Below, one piece after another: positions 16,803-25,045 of a stretch of DNA of 64,000 bases. The DNA lies in the NCBI GenBank assembly GCA_017621495.1, contig JAGATB010000003.1, positions 1 through 64,000 on the forward strand, read 5' to 3'. Every line of letters begins with the position of its first letter. The first letter of the stretch is position 1. This DNA comes from Clostridia bacterium. GTDB taxonomy: Bacteria; Bacillota; Clostridia; UMGS1810. The position numbers and the translations under genes were made by a program. Below the pieces are notes generated by a model. The model saw only the letters and a list, made by a program, of their open reading frames with translations. It searched no databases and was not told where the DNA came from.

Positions 16803-17468
16803 TTATTTAAACGCAGGTGCCTTGAAATTAATGTCACTAAAGCTCTCGGACGGCGATGGCTCCGACATGCTGAAGTACATTGCAGCAGCCTTAGTGGTGC
16901 CGAAATCACGGTTAGAGCCGGTCTTTTGTACTCTGTTGAAAGCTTCTCTGAACATAGCATTGTGTGCTTCTTCTCTGTTGAGCAAGAAATCTATGGTTTC
17001 TCTTACCTTTTTGTCGGGAATTTGTCTGTAGAGGTATTCGTATACTACCTTTGCTCTCTGCTCCGATGCTATATTGGACAGCAGGTCTGCGCACAGGTCT
17101 CCTGTGACCGTAACATAGTCGGCTGTCCATGAGTATCCGGATGCGTTGATAAGGCCCGGATTTAATCCCAGCAGCACATGGGTCTGTATTTCTCCTGCTG
17201 TAACGGAGTATGCGTCTACATCATGACCGTTCAAAAGGTTTATGGTCTGAGATATCATCTCCAGATGGCTTAGCTCCTCTGCGGCTATATCCATAAACAA
17301 ATCCTTGATTTCAGGGTCTTTTATTCTGAAGCTCTGGGACATATACTGCATTGCCGCTTTCAGCTCACCGTTACCGCCGCCAAGTTGTTCCTGTAGTAGT
17401 GCCGCATACTGCGGATTGGCTTTTTCTACCGCTACAGGATGAAATAACTGTTTTTCGTGTTTAAACAT
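16803..17468 (-). CDS. Manganese catalase (CotJC/KatN family)
   Basis: A 221-residue ferritin-like four-helix protein. Dinuclear Mn ligands are visible in the helices AAEELSHLEMIS (about 66-77) and LNREEAHNAMFREAF (about 182-196), with GGGNGELKAAMQYMSQ near the N-terminus typical of the family. It decomposes hydrogen peroxide. CotJC, a spore-coat member, is shorter (about 190 residues), so this could be either a vegetative or coat enzyme. ATG 17468 is chosen because GAGGAG is 10 bases upstream; GTG 17477 would abut the ribosome binding site. Single gene, convergent with the serine hydrolases. Confidence 0.88.
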   Translation of the reverse strand: MFKHEKQLFHPVAVEKANPQYAALLQEQLGGGNGELKAAMQYMSQSFRIKDPEIKDLFMDIAAEELSHLEMISQTINLLNGHDVDAYSVTAGEIQTHVLLGLNPGLINASGYSWTADYVTVTGDLCADLLSNIASEQRAKVVYEYLYRQIPDKKVRETIDFLLNREEAHNAMFREAFNRVQKTGSNRDFGTTKAAAMYFSMSEPSPSESFSDINFKAPAFK

Positions 17469-17591
17469 AATTTTCACTCTCCTCGCTCATATTATTTTCA
17501 TATAACGAGGCTTTATTCGATAAAAAAATACACATTTCTTTTGAAATTTTCATTTTTATGAATTAGCATTCGATATTTTTGCAAAAAACTA

Positions 17592-17620
17592 TTGCAAAAT
17601 CCAAGTATTTGTGTTAGAAT
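17592..17620 (+). promoter_or_regulatory. Candidate secG promoter
   Basis: TTGCAA 17592-17597, 17-base spacer, TAGAAT 17615-17620, about 25 bases before the secG ribosome binding site. Confidence 0.6.
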
Positions 17621-17656
17621 AAGTTTATATGAGAATTTCAAATGGAGGTGTCATAC

Positions 17657-17893
17657 ATGCTTGAGAACGTTATCACAATAGTGCACGTTGTGCTTTCTAT
17701 TATTTTAATAGCGGTTGTTTTATTACAGTCAGGTAAATCAGCAGGACTTTCCGGTTCTATCGGCGGCGGTGCTGAAACATTTTTTGGTAAAAATAAGGCA
17801 AAGACTCTCGATGGTATGCTTGAAAAGGCAACAGCAGTTCTGGCTTTATTCTTTATCGTTACTTCTGTTGTACTTGCTATAGTAATTAAGTGA
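17657..17893 (+). CDS. secG: Preprotein translocase subunit SecG
   Basis: A 78-residue two-helix membrane protein: helix 1 at about residues 3-22, the conserved LLQSGKSAGLSGSIGGGAET loop, helix 2 at about 55-77. It is the small subunit of the SecYEG channel and stimulates translocation. ATG 17657 is chosen because GGAGGTG at 17644-17650 precedes it; the ATG at 17642 overlaps that site. In many clostridia secG is followed by rnr and smpB, which are absent here. Confidence 0.92.
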   Translation: MLENVITIVHVVLSIILIAVVLLQSGKSAGLSGSIGGGAETFFGKNKAKTLDGMLEKATAVLALFFIVTSVVLAIVIK

Positions 17894-17909
17894 TTAATTT
17901 TCATTTGCG

Positions 17910-17982
17910 AAAGAGACTGTAAAATGGTCATAACATTTGCTGCAATGGTGCTGATTGTCATGACTTTTTTACAGTCTCTTTT
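17910..17982. terminator. Terminator between secG and the convergent Rossmann gene
   Basis: AAAGAGACTGTAAAA at 17910-17924 pairs with TTTTTTACAGTCTCTTT at 17965-17981, with an inner GTCAT/ATGAC stem; T tracts allow termination in both directions. The GAGACTGTAAAA arm also occurs at 16685, suggesting a shared repeat origin. Confidence 0.7.
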
Positions 17983-18821
17983 TATGTTCTTGATATCCTT
18001 TTGCCAAGAATTTTTTGCAATTTTGATTTTTCTTCGTTAGAGTAGAGGGTGGTTTCCAGATTGTGAAGTTCCATGCTTTTGTAGAATTCCTTGTTGTATG
18101 ATTCGTTGATGTTTTCAAGTATGCGCAGGTCTTTTTTAATTTCTTGTTCTGTGGTCTTGCTGTTGTCTGAGACAGCTTGGGGCTCTTTGCATGAATTGTC
18201 TAAACCAATACTTATCAGTTCTTTCATAAATTTTTCATCATATACTCCGGCTATTTTAAACATATGCCTGGCAAAACGAACTATGTTCCTGATATGTATA
18301 GTAGCTGCGCGTTTAGCTATCAGGGTGAGCCTCCGTTCTGTTTTGGTGCAGAAACGGCAGTTATCAAAGACAGACTCTATCGCTTCTTTGAATTCTTCAA
18401 AGTTCCTGCCAAACCCCTCAAACACTATAATAGTTTTGCTAAGGTCAGCCGGTATATCATTATCATAAATATATGGCAGGATGATATTAAACTGTGTGTT
18501 GGTGAGTCCGCAGTACATTACCGAAGCATCATACTCGGTGCTGAAATGACAAAGAATTTTATTCTTAATCTTAATATCTTTTAAAACAGCTGATATGTCT
18601 ACGAGGTCATCATATCCTATGAGCAACACATCTGAATTATCTGTGAGGCTTTCCATGCTGAAATAAGCAGATATGCCTAAGTCTATAGCTGTATCTGTTG
18701 TTTCTTTGGTGGAATTTGTGTGTACTCCGGAGAGACACAGATTATCATTTTTGCTGAATTTTTTAATGTAAAATGCCATATCAAGCGATTGTTTGTTTGT
18801 ACCAAGAAGTCCTACTTTCAA
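17982..18821 (-). CDS. Rossmann-fold protein, DUF2520-like, function unknown
   Basis: A 279-residue soluble protein. The N-terminus MKVGLLGTNKQSLDMAFYIK is a dinucleotide-binding-type beta-alpha-beta unit but with a weak glycine motif; residues about 120-215 (CRFCTKTERRLTLIAKRAAT, IRNIVRFARHMFKIAG) are helical like the C-terminal domain of DUF2520/F420-dependent-reductase-like proteins. The last 60 residues are charged and probably disordered. It starts 15 bases downstream of tmcAL and is cotranscribed. An NAD(P)-dependent reductase role is possible but not demonstrated by conserved residues. Confidence 0.6.
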   Translation of the reverse strand: MKVGLLGTNKQSLDMAFYIKKFSKNDNLCLSGVHTNSTKETTDTAIDLGISAYFSMESLTDNSDVLLIGYDDLVDISAVLKDIKIKNKILCHFSTEYDASVMYCGLTNTQFNIILPYIYDNDIPADLSKTIIVFEGFGRNFEEFKEAIESVFDNCRFCTKTERRLTLIAKRAATIHIRNIVRFARHMFKIAGVYDEKFMKELISIGLDNSCKEPQAVSDNSKTTEQEIKKDLRILENINESYNKEFYKSMELHNLETTLYSNEEKSKLQKILGKRISRT

Positions 18822-18836
18822 TAGATGTCATTCCTT

Positions 18837-19973
18837 TCATATAATAATCGGTGTGGTGGTGTAATCCATGGAAGCTCTCTTGCCTGCACAAAGAGCCGCT
18901 ATATCTGTGGACAGTATGTCCTCTCGGAGCATATGGGAATCTCTTTGTGAACTGTTTGATATCTTTGTGATTACCTCGAGAGCACAACCTTGTTTTTTTA
19001 ATTGCTTCAGTATACCGGCACCCTTGGAATTTAATGCAAGCACCCTTATATATGTGGGCTTGGGAGCTTGGGTGATACCCAGCAGTGAGCACAGTATTAC
19101 ACGCCTTATGCGGTGCAGAGTGTATCTTTTGGTCACACAGTGTGATGCAAATTCCTCGTAGCTTGTGCACTCCTTGCTAAGCGTTATGAGCCTGTTTGCC
19201 AGACCGGGTTCCATTCCTGCTATATTTGATAGACTTTGAGCATTTGCCATACGGAAAAATCCCAAGATTAATGCAGATATATTATTTATATCATAAATTT
19301 CGTCATTTGTACATAGCAAATAATCGGATATTTTGTCGCCGGAGAGGATTTTTTGTCTGAGTGCTGTTGCCGATGCGAATTCTCCTTTGACCTCCCGGCT
19401 GTGGTAATCTCCATGACGCTTTTCTATGTGTATCTCAAGATTTGGATTTATCATATTCGCGGCGGCAATGTACGATATACCCAGGGTGGAGTTTGGAGAT
19501 GTGATTTCCGGCGGCAGCCCTCCCAGTACTTTGCCGGCAGCTATCTCGCATGCCGTAGGGTATCCGGCACCTTTATCAAGGGCTTCCTTAAGGGCGGCGG
19601 AGTACTCGGCAGGTTCATGAGATTTAAACTCAGCTAATTTGTATAGGAGGTTGATATCGGTGCACTCACTGCCGAAGGATATACCGTCACAGCCTATGGC
19701 ATTTAGTATCTGTACGGCACCTTTGGCAAATACGTCTGCAGATTGCAGTACATAGCATACAGGAAGCTCCACTACCAAGTCAGCGCCGTTTTCTACTGCG
19801 GATTTGGCTCTGGTCCACTTATCATATATGGCAACATCGCCTCTCTGAACCATGCTTCCGCTCATGACACATACTATGCCTTCAGCTCCTGTTTTGGCTT
19901 TGGTTTGCTCTATTAAATACTTGTGCCCGGTGTGAAATGGGTTAAATTCACAGGTGATTCCAAAAATTTTCAT
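18837..19973 (-). CDS. tmcAL: tRNA(Met) cytidine acetate ligase TmcAL
   Basis: A 378-residue enzyme of the nucleotidyltransferase superfamily that forms N4-acetylcytidine at the wobble position of elongator tRNA-Met using ATP and acetate. The N-terminal GITCEFNPFHTGHKYLIEQ carries the HxGH-type nucleotide-binding motif (TGH about residue 16); MSGSMVQRGDVAIYDKWTRA and VVELPVCYVLQSADVFA are family signatures. ATG 19973 is used because AAAGGAGAAAA precedes it; a longer reading would run into the tRNA-Lys promoter. Divergent from tRNA-Lys. Confidence 0.9.
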   Translation of the reverse strand: MKIFGITCEFNPFHTGHKYLIEQTKAKTGAEGIVCVMSGSMVQRGDVAIYDKWTRAKSAVENGADLVVELPVCYVLQSADVFAKGAVQILNAIGCDGISFGSECTDINLLYKLAEFKSHEPAEYSAALKEALDKGAGYPTACEIAAGKVLGGLPPEITSPNSTLGISYIAAANMINPNLEIHIEKRHGDYHSREVKGEFASATALRQKILSGDKISDYLLCTNDEIYDINNISALILGFFRMANAQSLSNIAGMEPGLANRLITLSKECTSYEEFASHCVTKRYTLHRIRRVILCSLLGITQAPKPTYIRVLALNSKGAGILKQLKKQGCALEVITKISNSSQRDSHMLREDILSTDIAALCAGKRASMDYTTTPIII

Positions 19974-20001
19974 TTTTTTCTCCTTTTTTTGAAAAAAGTA
20001 C

Positions 20002-20030
20002 TTGACAAATGCTTGTCTATAGTGTATAAT
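20002..20030 (+). promoter_or_regulatory. tRNA-Lys promoter
   Basis: Consensus TTGACA (20002-20007), 17-base spacer, TATAAT (20025-20030), about 20 bases before tRNA-Lys. Confidence 0.8.
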
Positions 20031-20050
20031 AATCAACGTTGGTTCGGTTC

Positions 20051-20126
20051 GCACCATTAGCTCAGTTGGTAGAGCACCTGACTCTTAATCAGGGTGTCCC
20101 GGGTTCGAGTCCCTGATGGTGCACCA
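20051..20126 (+). tRNA. tRNA-Lys (anticodon CTT)
   Basis: A 76-base tRNA: acceptor GCACCAT/ATGGTGC, anticodon stem CCTGA/TCAGG with loop CTCTTAA (anticodon CTT), TTCGAGT T-loop and encoded CCA. Confidence 0.95.
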
Positions 20127-20128
20127 GA

Positions 20129-20160
20129 AAAAGCATTCACGTTAGTGGGTGCTTTTTTTG
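20129..20160 (+). terminator. tRNA-Lys terminator
   Basis: AGCATTCAC, GTTA loop, GTGGGTGCT, followed by seven T. Confidence 0.8.
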
Positions 20161-20271
20161 TTTTATAGCAGGAAGCCTAAGAACCATTCAGCGTTCGCGC
20201 GAGCACTCCGCTTCATGGACAGGGACTCTCGGCTGCAAAACAATTCACCGGATTGTTTTGCTGACGCCTCG

Positions 20272-20285
20272 TCTGATGGTGCACC
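20272..20285 (+). repeat. Duplicated 3' end of tRNA-Lys
   Basis: CTGATGGTGCACCA repeats the last 14 bases of tRNA-Lys (20113-20126) 159 bases downstream. This is what a tRNA-targeting integrase leaves behind; no integrase is present nearby. Confidence 0.55.
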
Positions 20286-20287
20286 AT

Positions 20288-20316
20288 AAAAAAGACATCC
20301 TATGGATGTCTTTTTT
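20288..20316. terminator. Hairpin terminator
   Basis: AAAAAAGACATCC, TAT, GGATGTCTTTTTT. It immediately follows the duplicated tRNA end. Confidence 0.65.
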
Positions 20317-20542
20317 AGTTATATTTGCCTTAGGCAAGTTATATTGCTTCGCAGTTATATTCGCCTAAAGTCGAGTTATATTGTGCTTCGCACAGTTTAT
20401 TGGCAAATATAATATCACTGAAACCGTCAGGTTTAAATATCACTTTTGCATTAGCAAAAATATCACTCCGACGAAGTCGGAATATAACTAAATCATATGC
20501 ATCCAAAATTGTATTGTAGTTTATTATGACTTGAATTTGTTT
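20314..20542. repeat. Hairpin-rich structured repeat, copy 1
   Basis: Starts TTTAGTTATATT and has the complementary AATATAACTAAA at 20481-20492, then a conserved tail to about 20542. Inside are small hairpins: TTTGCCTTAGGCAA, TGTGCTTCGCACA, TTTTGCATTAGCAAAAA and TCCGACGAAGTCGGA. A second copy is at 21427-21619. The two copies flank the type III toxin-antitoxin locus. No transposase is encoded. Confidence 0.75.
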
Positions 20543-20570
20543 TTGTTTCGTTGATAGCAGGGCGGATTTT

Positions 20571-21032
20571 TTATCTCTTATAAAGTACTGATTTGATTTT
20601 CATAATATCAACTTTAGGTTTAAGCTTTTTGTACTCGACCAAAGTCAAATAGCGAACAGCTTTTTTGTGTATTTGCTTTATAAGCTCTTTGTTACCGACT
20701 ACATAATGTGTGTTTCCAATCACATATGGCTTTTTGATATAATCGGCAGTGACCGGAAACATATTGCCGATGAGAAAAACACGATTTATACCATTTATTT
20801 TACCAATGTGATAAAATAAGCAACTGCCGTGCTTTTCCTCATCTTTTCTAATTTTTTCGGCATATGCTTCTGTTTGTGTGCTTAATGGTATAAACCAAAT
20901 TATACCTTTTTTGTCGGTGAATGTACAGTAGTGAGGTCTGTTTTCATATTTGTTATCAGTGAAATAATCGCTGCGAAAATGTTCAAAGTATATATCCTTA
21001 ATGTTATATAGACCATAGTTAATAACTTCCAC
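20571..21032 (-). CDS. Type III toxin-antitoxin endoribonuclease toxin (ToxN/CptN-like)
   Basis: A 153-residue protein resembling ToxN/CptN/TenpN RNA-processing toxins: N-terminal GLYNIKDIYFEHF, central RPHYCTFTDKKGIIWFIPLS beta region, NRVFLIGNMFPVTADYI, and a helical C-terminus (KELIKQIHKKAVRYLTLVE). GTG 21032 is the start, with GGAGG at 21041-21045 eight bases upstream. Directly upstream is a perfect terminator hairpin, then an RNA with two pseudoknot repeats and a consensus promoter, which is the canonical type III arrangement. The toxin would cut mRNA and its own antitoxin precursor and be held in an RNA-protein complex. Such systems often give phage defence or stabilise DNA. Family call from fold pattern and context, not from a search. 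Confidence 0.75.
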   Translation of the reverse strand: MEVINYGLYNIKDIYFEHFRSDYFTDNKYENRPHYCTFTDKKGIIWFIPLSTQTEAYAEKIRKDEEKHGSCLFYHIGKINGINRVFLIGNMFPVTADYIKKPYVIGNTHYVVGNKELIKQIHKKAVRYLTLVEYKKLKPKVDIMKIKSVLYKR

Positions 21033-21049
21033 TGCATTATCCTCCGTAA

Positions 21050-21084
21050 ATAAAATACTCTCCCTTTGTATCCAAAGAGAGAGT
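21050..21084 (-). terminator. Attenuating terminator between antitoxin RNA and toxin gene
   Basis: Minus strand ACTCTCTCTTTG (21084-21073), loop GATA, CAAAGGGAGAGT (21068-21057), then ATTTTATTT. Twelve pairs with one G-U. In type III systems this hairpin keeps antitoxin RNA in excess over toxin mRNA. Confidence 0.85.
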
Positions 21085-21086
21085 AA

Positions 21087-21216
21087 CTTTTTTTCAAACC
21101 GCTTATTTGTTAGTCGCACAGCGGTAAGCGACAATCATAAGCAAGCCGCCAATTTATCAGTTGCCGAACGGCAGGCAACAATGCATATGATGCATAATGC
21201 ATTATATGCTACTTAC
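21087..21216 (-). ncRNA. Type III antitoxin RNA with two tandem pseudoknot repeats
   Basis: Two 47-base repeats run on the minus strand from 21181 and from 21134. Repeat 1 has stem GTTGCC/GGCAAC whose loop bases GCCGT pair with downstream GCGGC. Repeat 2 has GTCGC/GCGAC with loop ACCGC pairing to GCGGT. Both are H-type pseudoknots, and base changes between repeats keep pairing (T-A to C-G in stem 1, G-C to A-T in stem 2). This is the architecture of ToxI/CptI antitoxin RNAs. Confidence 0.75.
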
Positions 21217-21222
21217 AACTAA

Positions 21223-21251
21223 ATTATACATTGTATAACTCACATTGTCAA
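21223..21251 (-). promoter_or_regulatory. Promoter of the type III toxin-antitoxin operon
   Basis: Minus strand perfect consensus: TTGACA 21251-21246, 17-base spacer, TATAAT 21228-21223; start about 21216. Confidence 0.85.
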
Positions 21252-21426
21252 GTACTCTCTTTGTATTTTATTGTAATTTTGTGTGTTTTTTTCATTTTGT
21301 TGCTGTTATTTGCTGTTTATATCATTGTTAAGTGGTTGTTTCCATTTTGGAAATAACCATCAATTTGCCAACGTTGGAAATATGGTTTAATGCTGACGGA
21401 AAATGTACGTCCCCCCGGTGTCCTTT

Positions 21427-21619
21427 TTTAGTTATATTTGCCTTCGGCAAGTTATATTGTGCTTCGCACAGTTTAATGGCAAATATAATATCACTGAAAC
21501 CGTCAGGTCTCAATATCACTTTTGCATTAGCAAAAATATCACTCCGACGAAGTCGGAATATAACTAAATCATATGCATCCAAAATTGTATTGTAATTCAC
21601 TATGACTTGAATTTGTTTA
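21427..21619. repeat. Hairpin-rich structured repeat, copy 2
   Basis: Second copy of the element at 20314, with the same terminal TTTAGTTATATT / AATATAACTAAA (21557-21568), internal hairpins and the tail beginning TCATATGCATCC. It is about 37 bases shorter because one internal hairpin unit is missing. On the minus strand it interrupts a short reading frame starting near 21708 with a ribosome binding site (MSWSYYFQNAIENIIKFWYN), probably a truncated gene. Confidence 0.75.
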
Positions 21620-21708
21620 CCCATTCGGGAATTGTAAGTGTTTTCTTTATTATACCAAAATTTTATAATATTTTCAATAGCGTTTTGGAAATAATACGAC
21701 CAACTCAT
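21620..21708 (-). pseudogene. N-terminal remnant of an unknown gene
   Basis: GTGAGG followed by ATG at 21708 begins MSWSYYFQNAIENIIKFWYN and runs about 30 codons before entering the structured repeat, after which the sequence follows repeat hairpins rather than protein. It appears to be the 5' stump of a gene cut by the repeat. Identity unknown. Confidence 0.35.
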
Positions 21709-21889
21709 TTTCCTCACCAAAACAACATTTATACCATCATTTATTAACTATTTGAGCGAAAAATACCGAAACCGAAACAAAACTACATAGAAAACTATAA
21801 ATGTGTATGCTATAATTTAAATGGGTATATTATTTTGTTGTGGATTTAGTTAGTGGTTAAATGTTGTTTTAAATTGAGGAGGGTATGGT

Positions 21890-22726
21890 ATGAAAATAAT
21901 TGATGTTCAGGATTTGGTTAATCATGAGTTGAATATCGGCAATATTACGGTTTTGTCCCAGTCATATATACACAATCGCGGATATAGTTATTTTGCTGCA
22001 GGTTGGCCTAAGTCATGCTTTTCGTATATTCTTGCTCATAAAGCAGAGATTCGTATAAAAAACGGCAAAACATTTATCGCTAACAAGGGAGATATCGTGT
22101 ATTATCCGGAGGGTTCCCGTTGTTGGATGATATATTATCACAGAGAAATAACCCCCGAGCCCCAGCCTACGTGTATGTCAATAGAGCTTCATATTACAGA
22201 TAACAATATGGTGCCGGTTAATTTTGCCGAAAATCCATGTATAATTATTAAAAATGCAGATTTTGAAAATGAAAATTTTTTCAGAAAAATGCTGAAAATT
22301 TATAATAATCCCCAGAAAAATGTCCTCATGCTTAAATCAATTTTTTATGAATTCTTATATAGCACATATCTGGAAACCAGAAATCAAAAAATTTTTTCAA
22401 ACGAGGTTATGGATATAGCTGCCGGTATAGATTATATTGAAAATAATATTTCTTATGATGTAACGGTAAAAGAGCTGGCTAAAATGTGCAATATGAGTGA
22501 GTCTAACTTCAGACGTATATTTGTAAAATATTCCGGAGTGAGTCCTACAGAATACAAAAATATCTTGCGTATTGCAAAAGCAAAAGAGCTTCTGCGAAAT
22601 ACAAATATTTCAATAAGTGAAATTTCAGTGCAGCTGGGATTTTATGATTCTTCATATTTTACTAAGGTGTTTTATAAAAGATGCGGCTTAAAACCCGGTG
22701 AATACAGGAAAAGATACAGAGAATAA
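21890..22726 (+). CDS. AraC-family transcriptional regulator of the glycan locus
   Basis: A 278-residue AraC/XylS regulator. Residues about 20-130 are a cupin sensor (AEIRIKNGKTFIANKGDIVY, YYPEGSRCWM); residues about 175-278 are the double HTH (DVTVKELAKMCNMSESNFRR, ISEISVQLGFYDSSYFTKVF, PGEYRKRYRE). It stands 32 bases upstream of a GH3 beta-glucosidase gene in the same direction, preceded by GAGGAGGG. It is the obvious local regulator for the glycosidase and the large downstream operon, probably sensing an oligosaccharide. The ligand is not known. Confidence 0.9.
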   Translation: MKIIDVQDLVNHELNIGNITVLSQSYIHNRGYSYFAAGWPKSCFSYILAHKAEIRIKNGKTFIANKGDIVYYPEGSRCWMIYYHREITPEPQPTCMSIELHITDNNMVPVNFAENPCIIIKNADFENENFFRKMLKIYNNPQKNVLMLKSIFYEFLYSTYLETRNQKIFSNEVMDIAAGIDYIENNISYDVTVKELAKMCNMSESNFRRIFVKYSGVSPTEYKNILRIAKAKELLRNTNISISEISVQLGFYDSSYFTKVFYKRCGLKPGEYRKRYRE

Positions 22727-22758
22727 ATATTAAAAATCTAAGTTACAGGAGAGAAGCA

Positions 22759-24798
22759 ATGAAAAACAGAATTAAAGATATATTAGAAAAAATGACATTT
22801 GAAGAAAAGGCACAAATTTTAACCGGAATGGATGCTGTACATACCAAAAATTTCAATGAATACGGCATCCAATCAAAAACTCTTGTTGACGGACCTCATG
22901 GCATAAGATTGGATAATGAAAAAAACTGCACTCATTTTCCTAATTTATGCAGTCTGGCTGCATCTTGGGATGTTCAAACAGCAGAAAAAATGGGTAAAGC
23001 CCTTGCGAATGAATGCAAAAAACACCATATTGACATGCTTTTGGCACCCGGTGTAAATATCAAGAGAACACCCTTTTGCGGAAGGAACTTTGAGTATTTC
23101 TCTGAGGACCCTGTAGTGGCGGGAGAAATGTGCGCAGGGTATGTAAATGGATTGGAAAATGAGGGAGTAGCCTGCAGTTTAAAGCATTTTGCCGCCAATA
23201 ATCAGGAAAAGTACAGATGCGTAACAAGTGCAGAGGTGGATGAGAGAACCCTGCGTGAGATATACCTTAAGCCATTTGAAATTGTTTTAAAGAAGTCCAA
23301 GCCCACCTCTGTGATGTGTGCTTACAACAAGCTCAACTCCGTATGGTGTTCTGAAAATGCATTCTTGCTGAAAGAGGTTTTAAGAGAAGAATGGGGTTAT
23401 GAAGGATTTGTGGTATCCGACTGGGGTGCAGTACATGACCCGGTTAAGGCACTTAAGGCGGGGCTGGATTTGCATATGCCGCCTAATGCAGGCATTACCG
23501 ATGCATTGAGAGCAGGCATCGAAAACGGCGATATTACAATGGAAGATATAGATAAATCTGTAGAGAATATACTTAAATTCGTATTGAAGGATAAGGCAGA
23601 ATGCGTATCCTATGACAGGCAACATCAGCATTTAATTGCAAAAGATATTGCTTCATCGGGAATTGTTATGCTTAAAAATGACAATAATGTTCTTCCCCTT
23701 ACAAGTAAAAAATATCAAAAAATTGCAGTGATAGGCGAATTTGCATCAAATCCCCTCGTGTCCGGTCAGGGAAGTGCGGAGGTCAATCAATTACCGGAGT
23801 ATACCGACAGCCCCCTCCAAGAGCTTAGGAAGCTTCTGCCGGATGCTGAAATCAATTACAGAGAAATGTACAAAAGAAGTGCATACTCCGAAAGTATGAT
23901 ATGGCCGGATTTGTATCAGCCGGACTTTGTGAATTTCATCCGTGAATCTGATATTGTGTTGATTTTTGCAGGCTCTATGACCTCGGAGGACACAGAGATG
24001 TTTGACCGTAGAAGCTTGGAGCTCAATCCCAATTATGAGCGAATTATTGAAGCTGCCAAAGAACACGGCAAAGAGGTTGTCCTCATACTGCAGACAGGAA
24101 GTGCCGTTATACTTGACAGAGTAAAAAACCCTGCCTCGGCTATTGTAGAAATGTGGCTTGGCGGTGAAGCGGCAGGCAGCGCTATTGCTGAAGTATTGTG
24201 CGGTGTAATAAATCCCTCCGGTAAGCTGCCGGAGACATTTCCCACAAAGCCCCGTACAGATATGGATTACCCCGGTAACGGACGCTATGTTCTTTATAAT
24301 GAGGGGCTTGATGTGGGATATCGCTATTATGACAAACATCCCGATGAGATTTGTTATCCCTTTGGCCACGGTTTGTCTTATACCAAGTTTACATACAGTG
24401 ATATTAACACCGAGAAAACCGCTGAGGGATATTTAGTTACATTTAAACTCAAAAATTCCGGAGAATATGACGGTGCAGAGGTGGTTCAGTTGTATGTTTC
24501 GGATGTTGTTGCTACTGTGTCAAAGCCCGTTAAGGAGCTGAAAGCTTTCAAAAAGGTATATCTTAAATCGGGAGAGGAAAAGACGGTTACCATGGAGCTT
24601 AAAGCAGACGATTTGGCATATTATAACATTATGCTTCATTCATGGGTTGCGGAAAACGGATTATATAAGCTGCAAATAGGCTCTTCTTCACAGGATATAC
24701 GCCTTGAAACAGAAATCAATCACGACGAAAAAATGCCGTATTCCATACAAAAGGTGGGAGATGCCATGGTTGGAGATACGACCGCATGCTTTGGTTAA
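22759..24798 (+). CDS. GH3 beta-glucosidase-type glycosidase
   Basis: A 679-residue glycoside hydrolase family 3 enzyme without a signal peptide. The N-terminal TIM-barrel contains LVDGPHGIR, KHFAANNQE (transition-state Lys-His) and the nucleophile motif GFVVSDWGAVHD (D221). The alpha/beta sandwich (about 290-500) has SGQGSAEVNQ and GEAAGSAIAEVLCG; the C-terminal fibronectin III-like domain (about 555-660) starts YLVTFKLKNSGEYDGAEVVQ. No PA14 insert. It would cleave terminal beta-glucosyl, xylosyl or related units from imported oligosaccharides in the cytoplasm. It follows the AraC regulator and is separated from the ABC operon by a terminator. Confidence 0.92.
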   Translation: MKNRIKDILEKMTFEEKAQILTGMDAVHTKNFNEYGIQSKTLVDGPHGIRLDNEKNCTHFPNLCSLAASWDVQTAEKMGKALANECKKHHIDMLLAPGVNIKRTPFCGRNFEYFSEDPVVAGEMCAGYVNGLENEGVACSLKHFAANNQEKYRCVTSAEVDERTLREIYLKPFEIVLKKSKPTSVMCAYNKLNSVWCSENAFLLKEVLREEWGYEGFVVSDWGAVHDPVKALKAGLDLHMPPNAGITDALRAGIENGDITMEDIDKSVENILKFVLKDKAECVSYDRQHQHLIAKDIASSGIVMLKNDNNVLPLTSKKYQKIAVIGEFASNPLVSGQGSAEVNQLPEYTDSPLQELRKLLPDAEINYREMYKRSAYSESMIWPDLYQPDFVNFIRESDIVLIFAGSMTSEDTEMFDRRSLELNPNYERIIEAAKEHGKEVVLILQTGSAVILDRVKNPASAIVEMWLGGEAAGSAIAEVLCGVINPSGKLPETFPTKPRTDMDYPGNGRYVLYNEGLDVGYRYYDKHPDEICYPFGHGLSYTKFTYSDINTEKTAEGYLVTFKLKNSGEYDGAEVVQLYVSDVVATVSKPVKELKAFKKVYLKSGEEKTVTMELKADDLAYYNIMLHSWVAENGLYKLQIGSSSQDIRLETEINHDEKMPYSIQKVGDAMVGDTTACFG

Positions 24799-24838
24799 TG
24801 AAGACCTGCATATAGCAGATTAACCCCTGCGGGGACCG

Positions 24839-24885
24839 AAAAAAGTCATGACAGACAGAGACGAATGGATGTCATGACTTTTTTC
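24839..24885 (+). terminator. Terminator after the GH3 gene
   Basis: AAAAAAGTCATGACA at 24839 pairs with TGTCATGACTTTTTT ending about 24884, followed by C and T-rich sequence. Confidence 0.8.
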
Positions 24886-24944
24886 TTTTGTTTTGTTATC
24901 GTAAAACATGCACGAAAACTACCGAAAATCACATTGATTGTACA

Positions 24945-24972
24945 TTGAAAAACACCGTGAAAAAGATATAAT
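24945..24972 (+). promoter_or_regulatory. Candidate promoter of the large ABC-secreted protein operon
   Basis: TTGAAA 24945-24950, 16-base spacer, TATAAT 24967-24972, about 73 bases before the first permease gene. The next genes to 48737 have gaps mostly below 50 bases. Confidence 0.6.
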
Positions 24973-25045
24973 AGAAATATAAGGTTTACCGCACTGTACA
25001 AGCGGTATAACGGTTTAAAAAATACATATAAGAAGGGGTAATTCA

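Noticed and set aside
20127-20570. Possible CRISPR-like repeats downstream of tRNA-Lys
   Set aside because: Repeated motifs are hairpins of differing sequence, without regular spacing or spacers.
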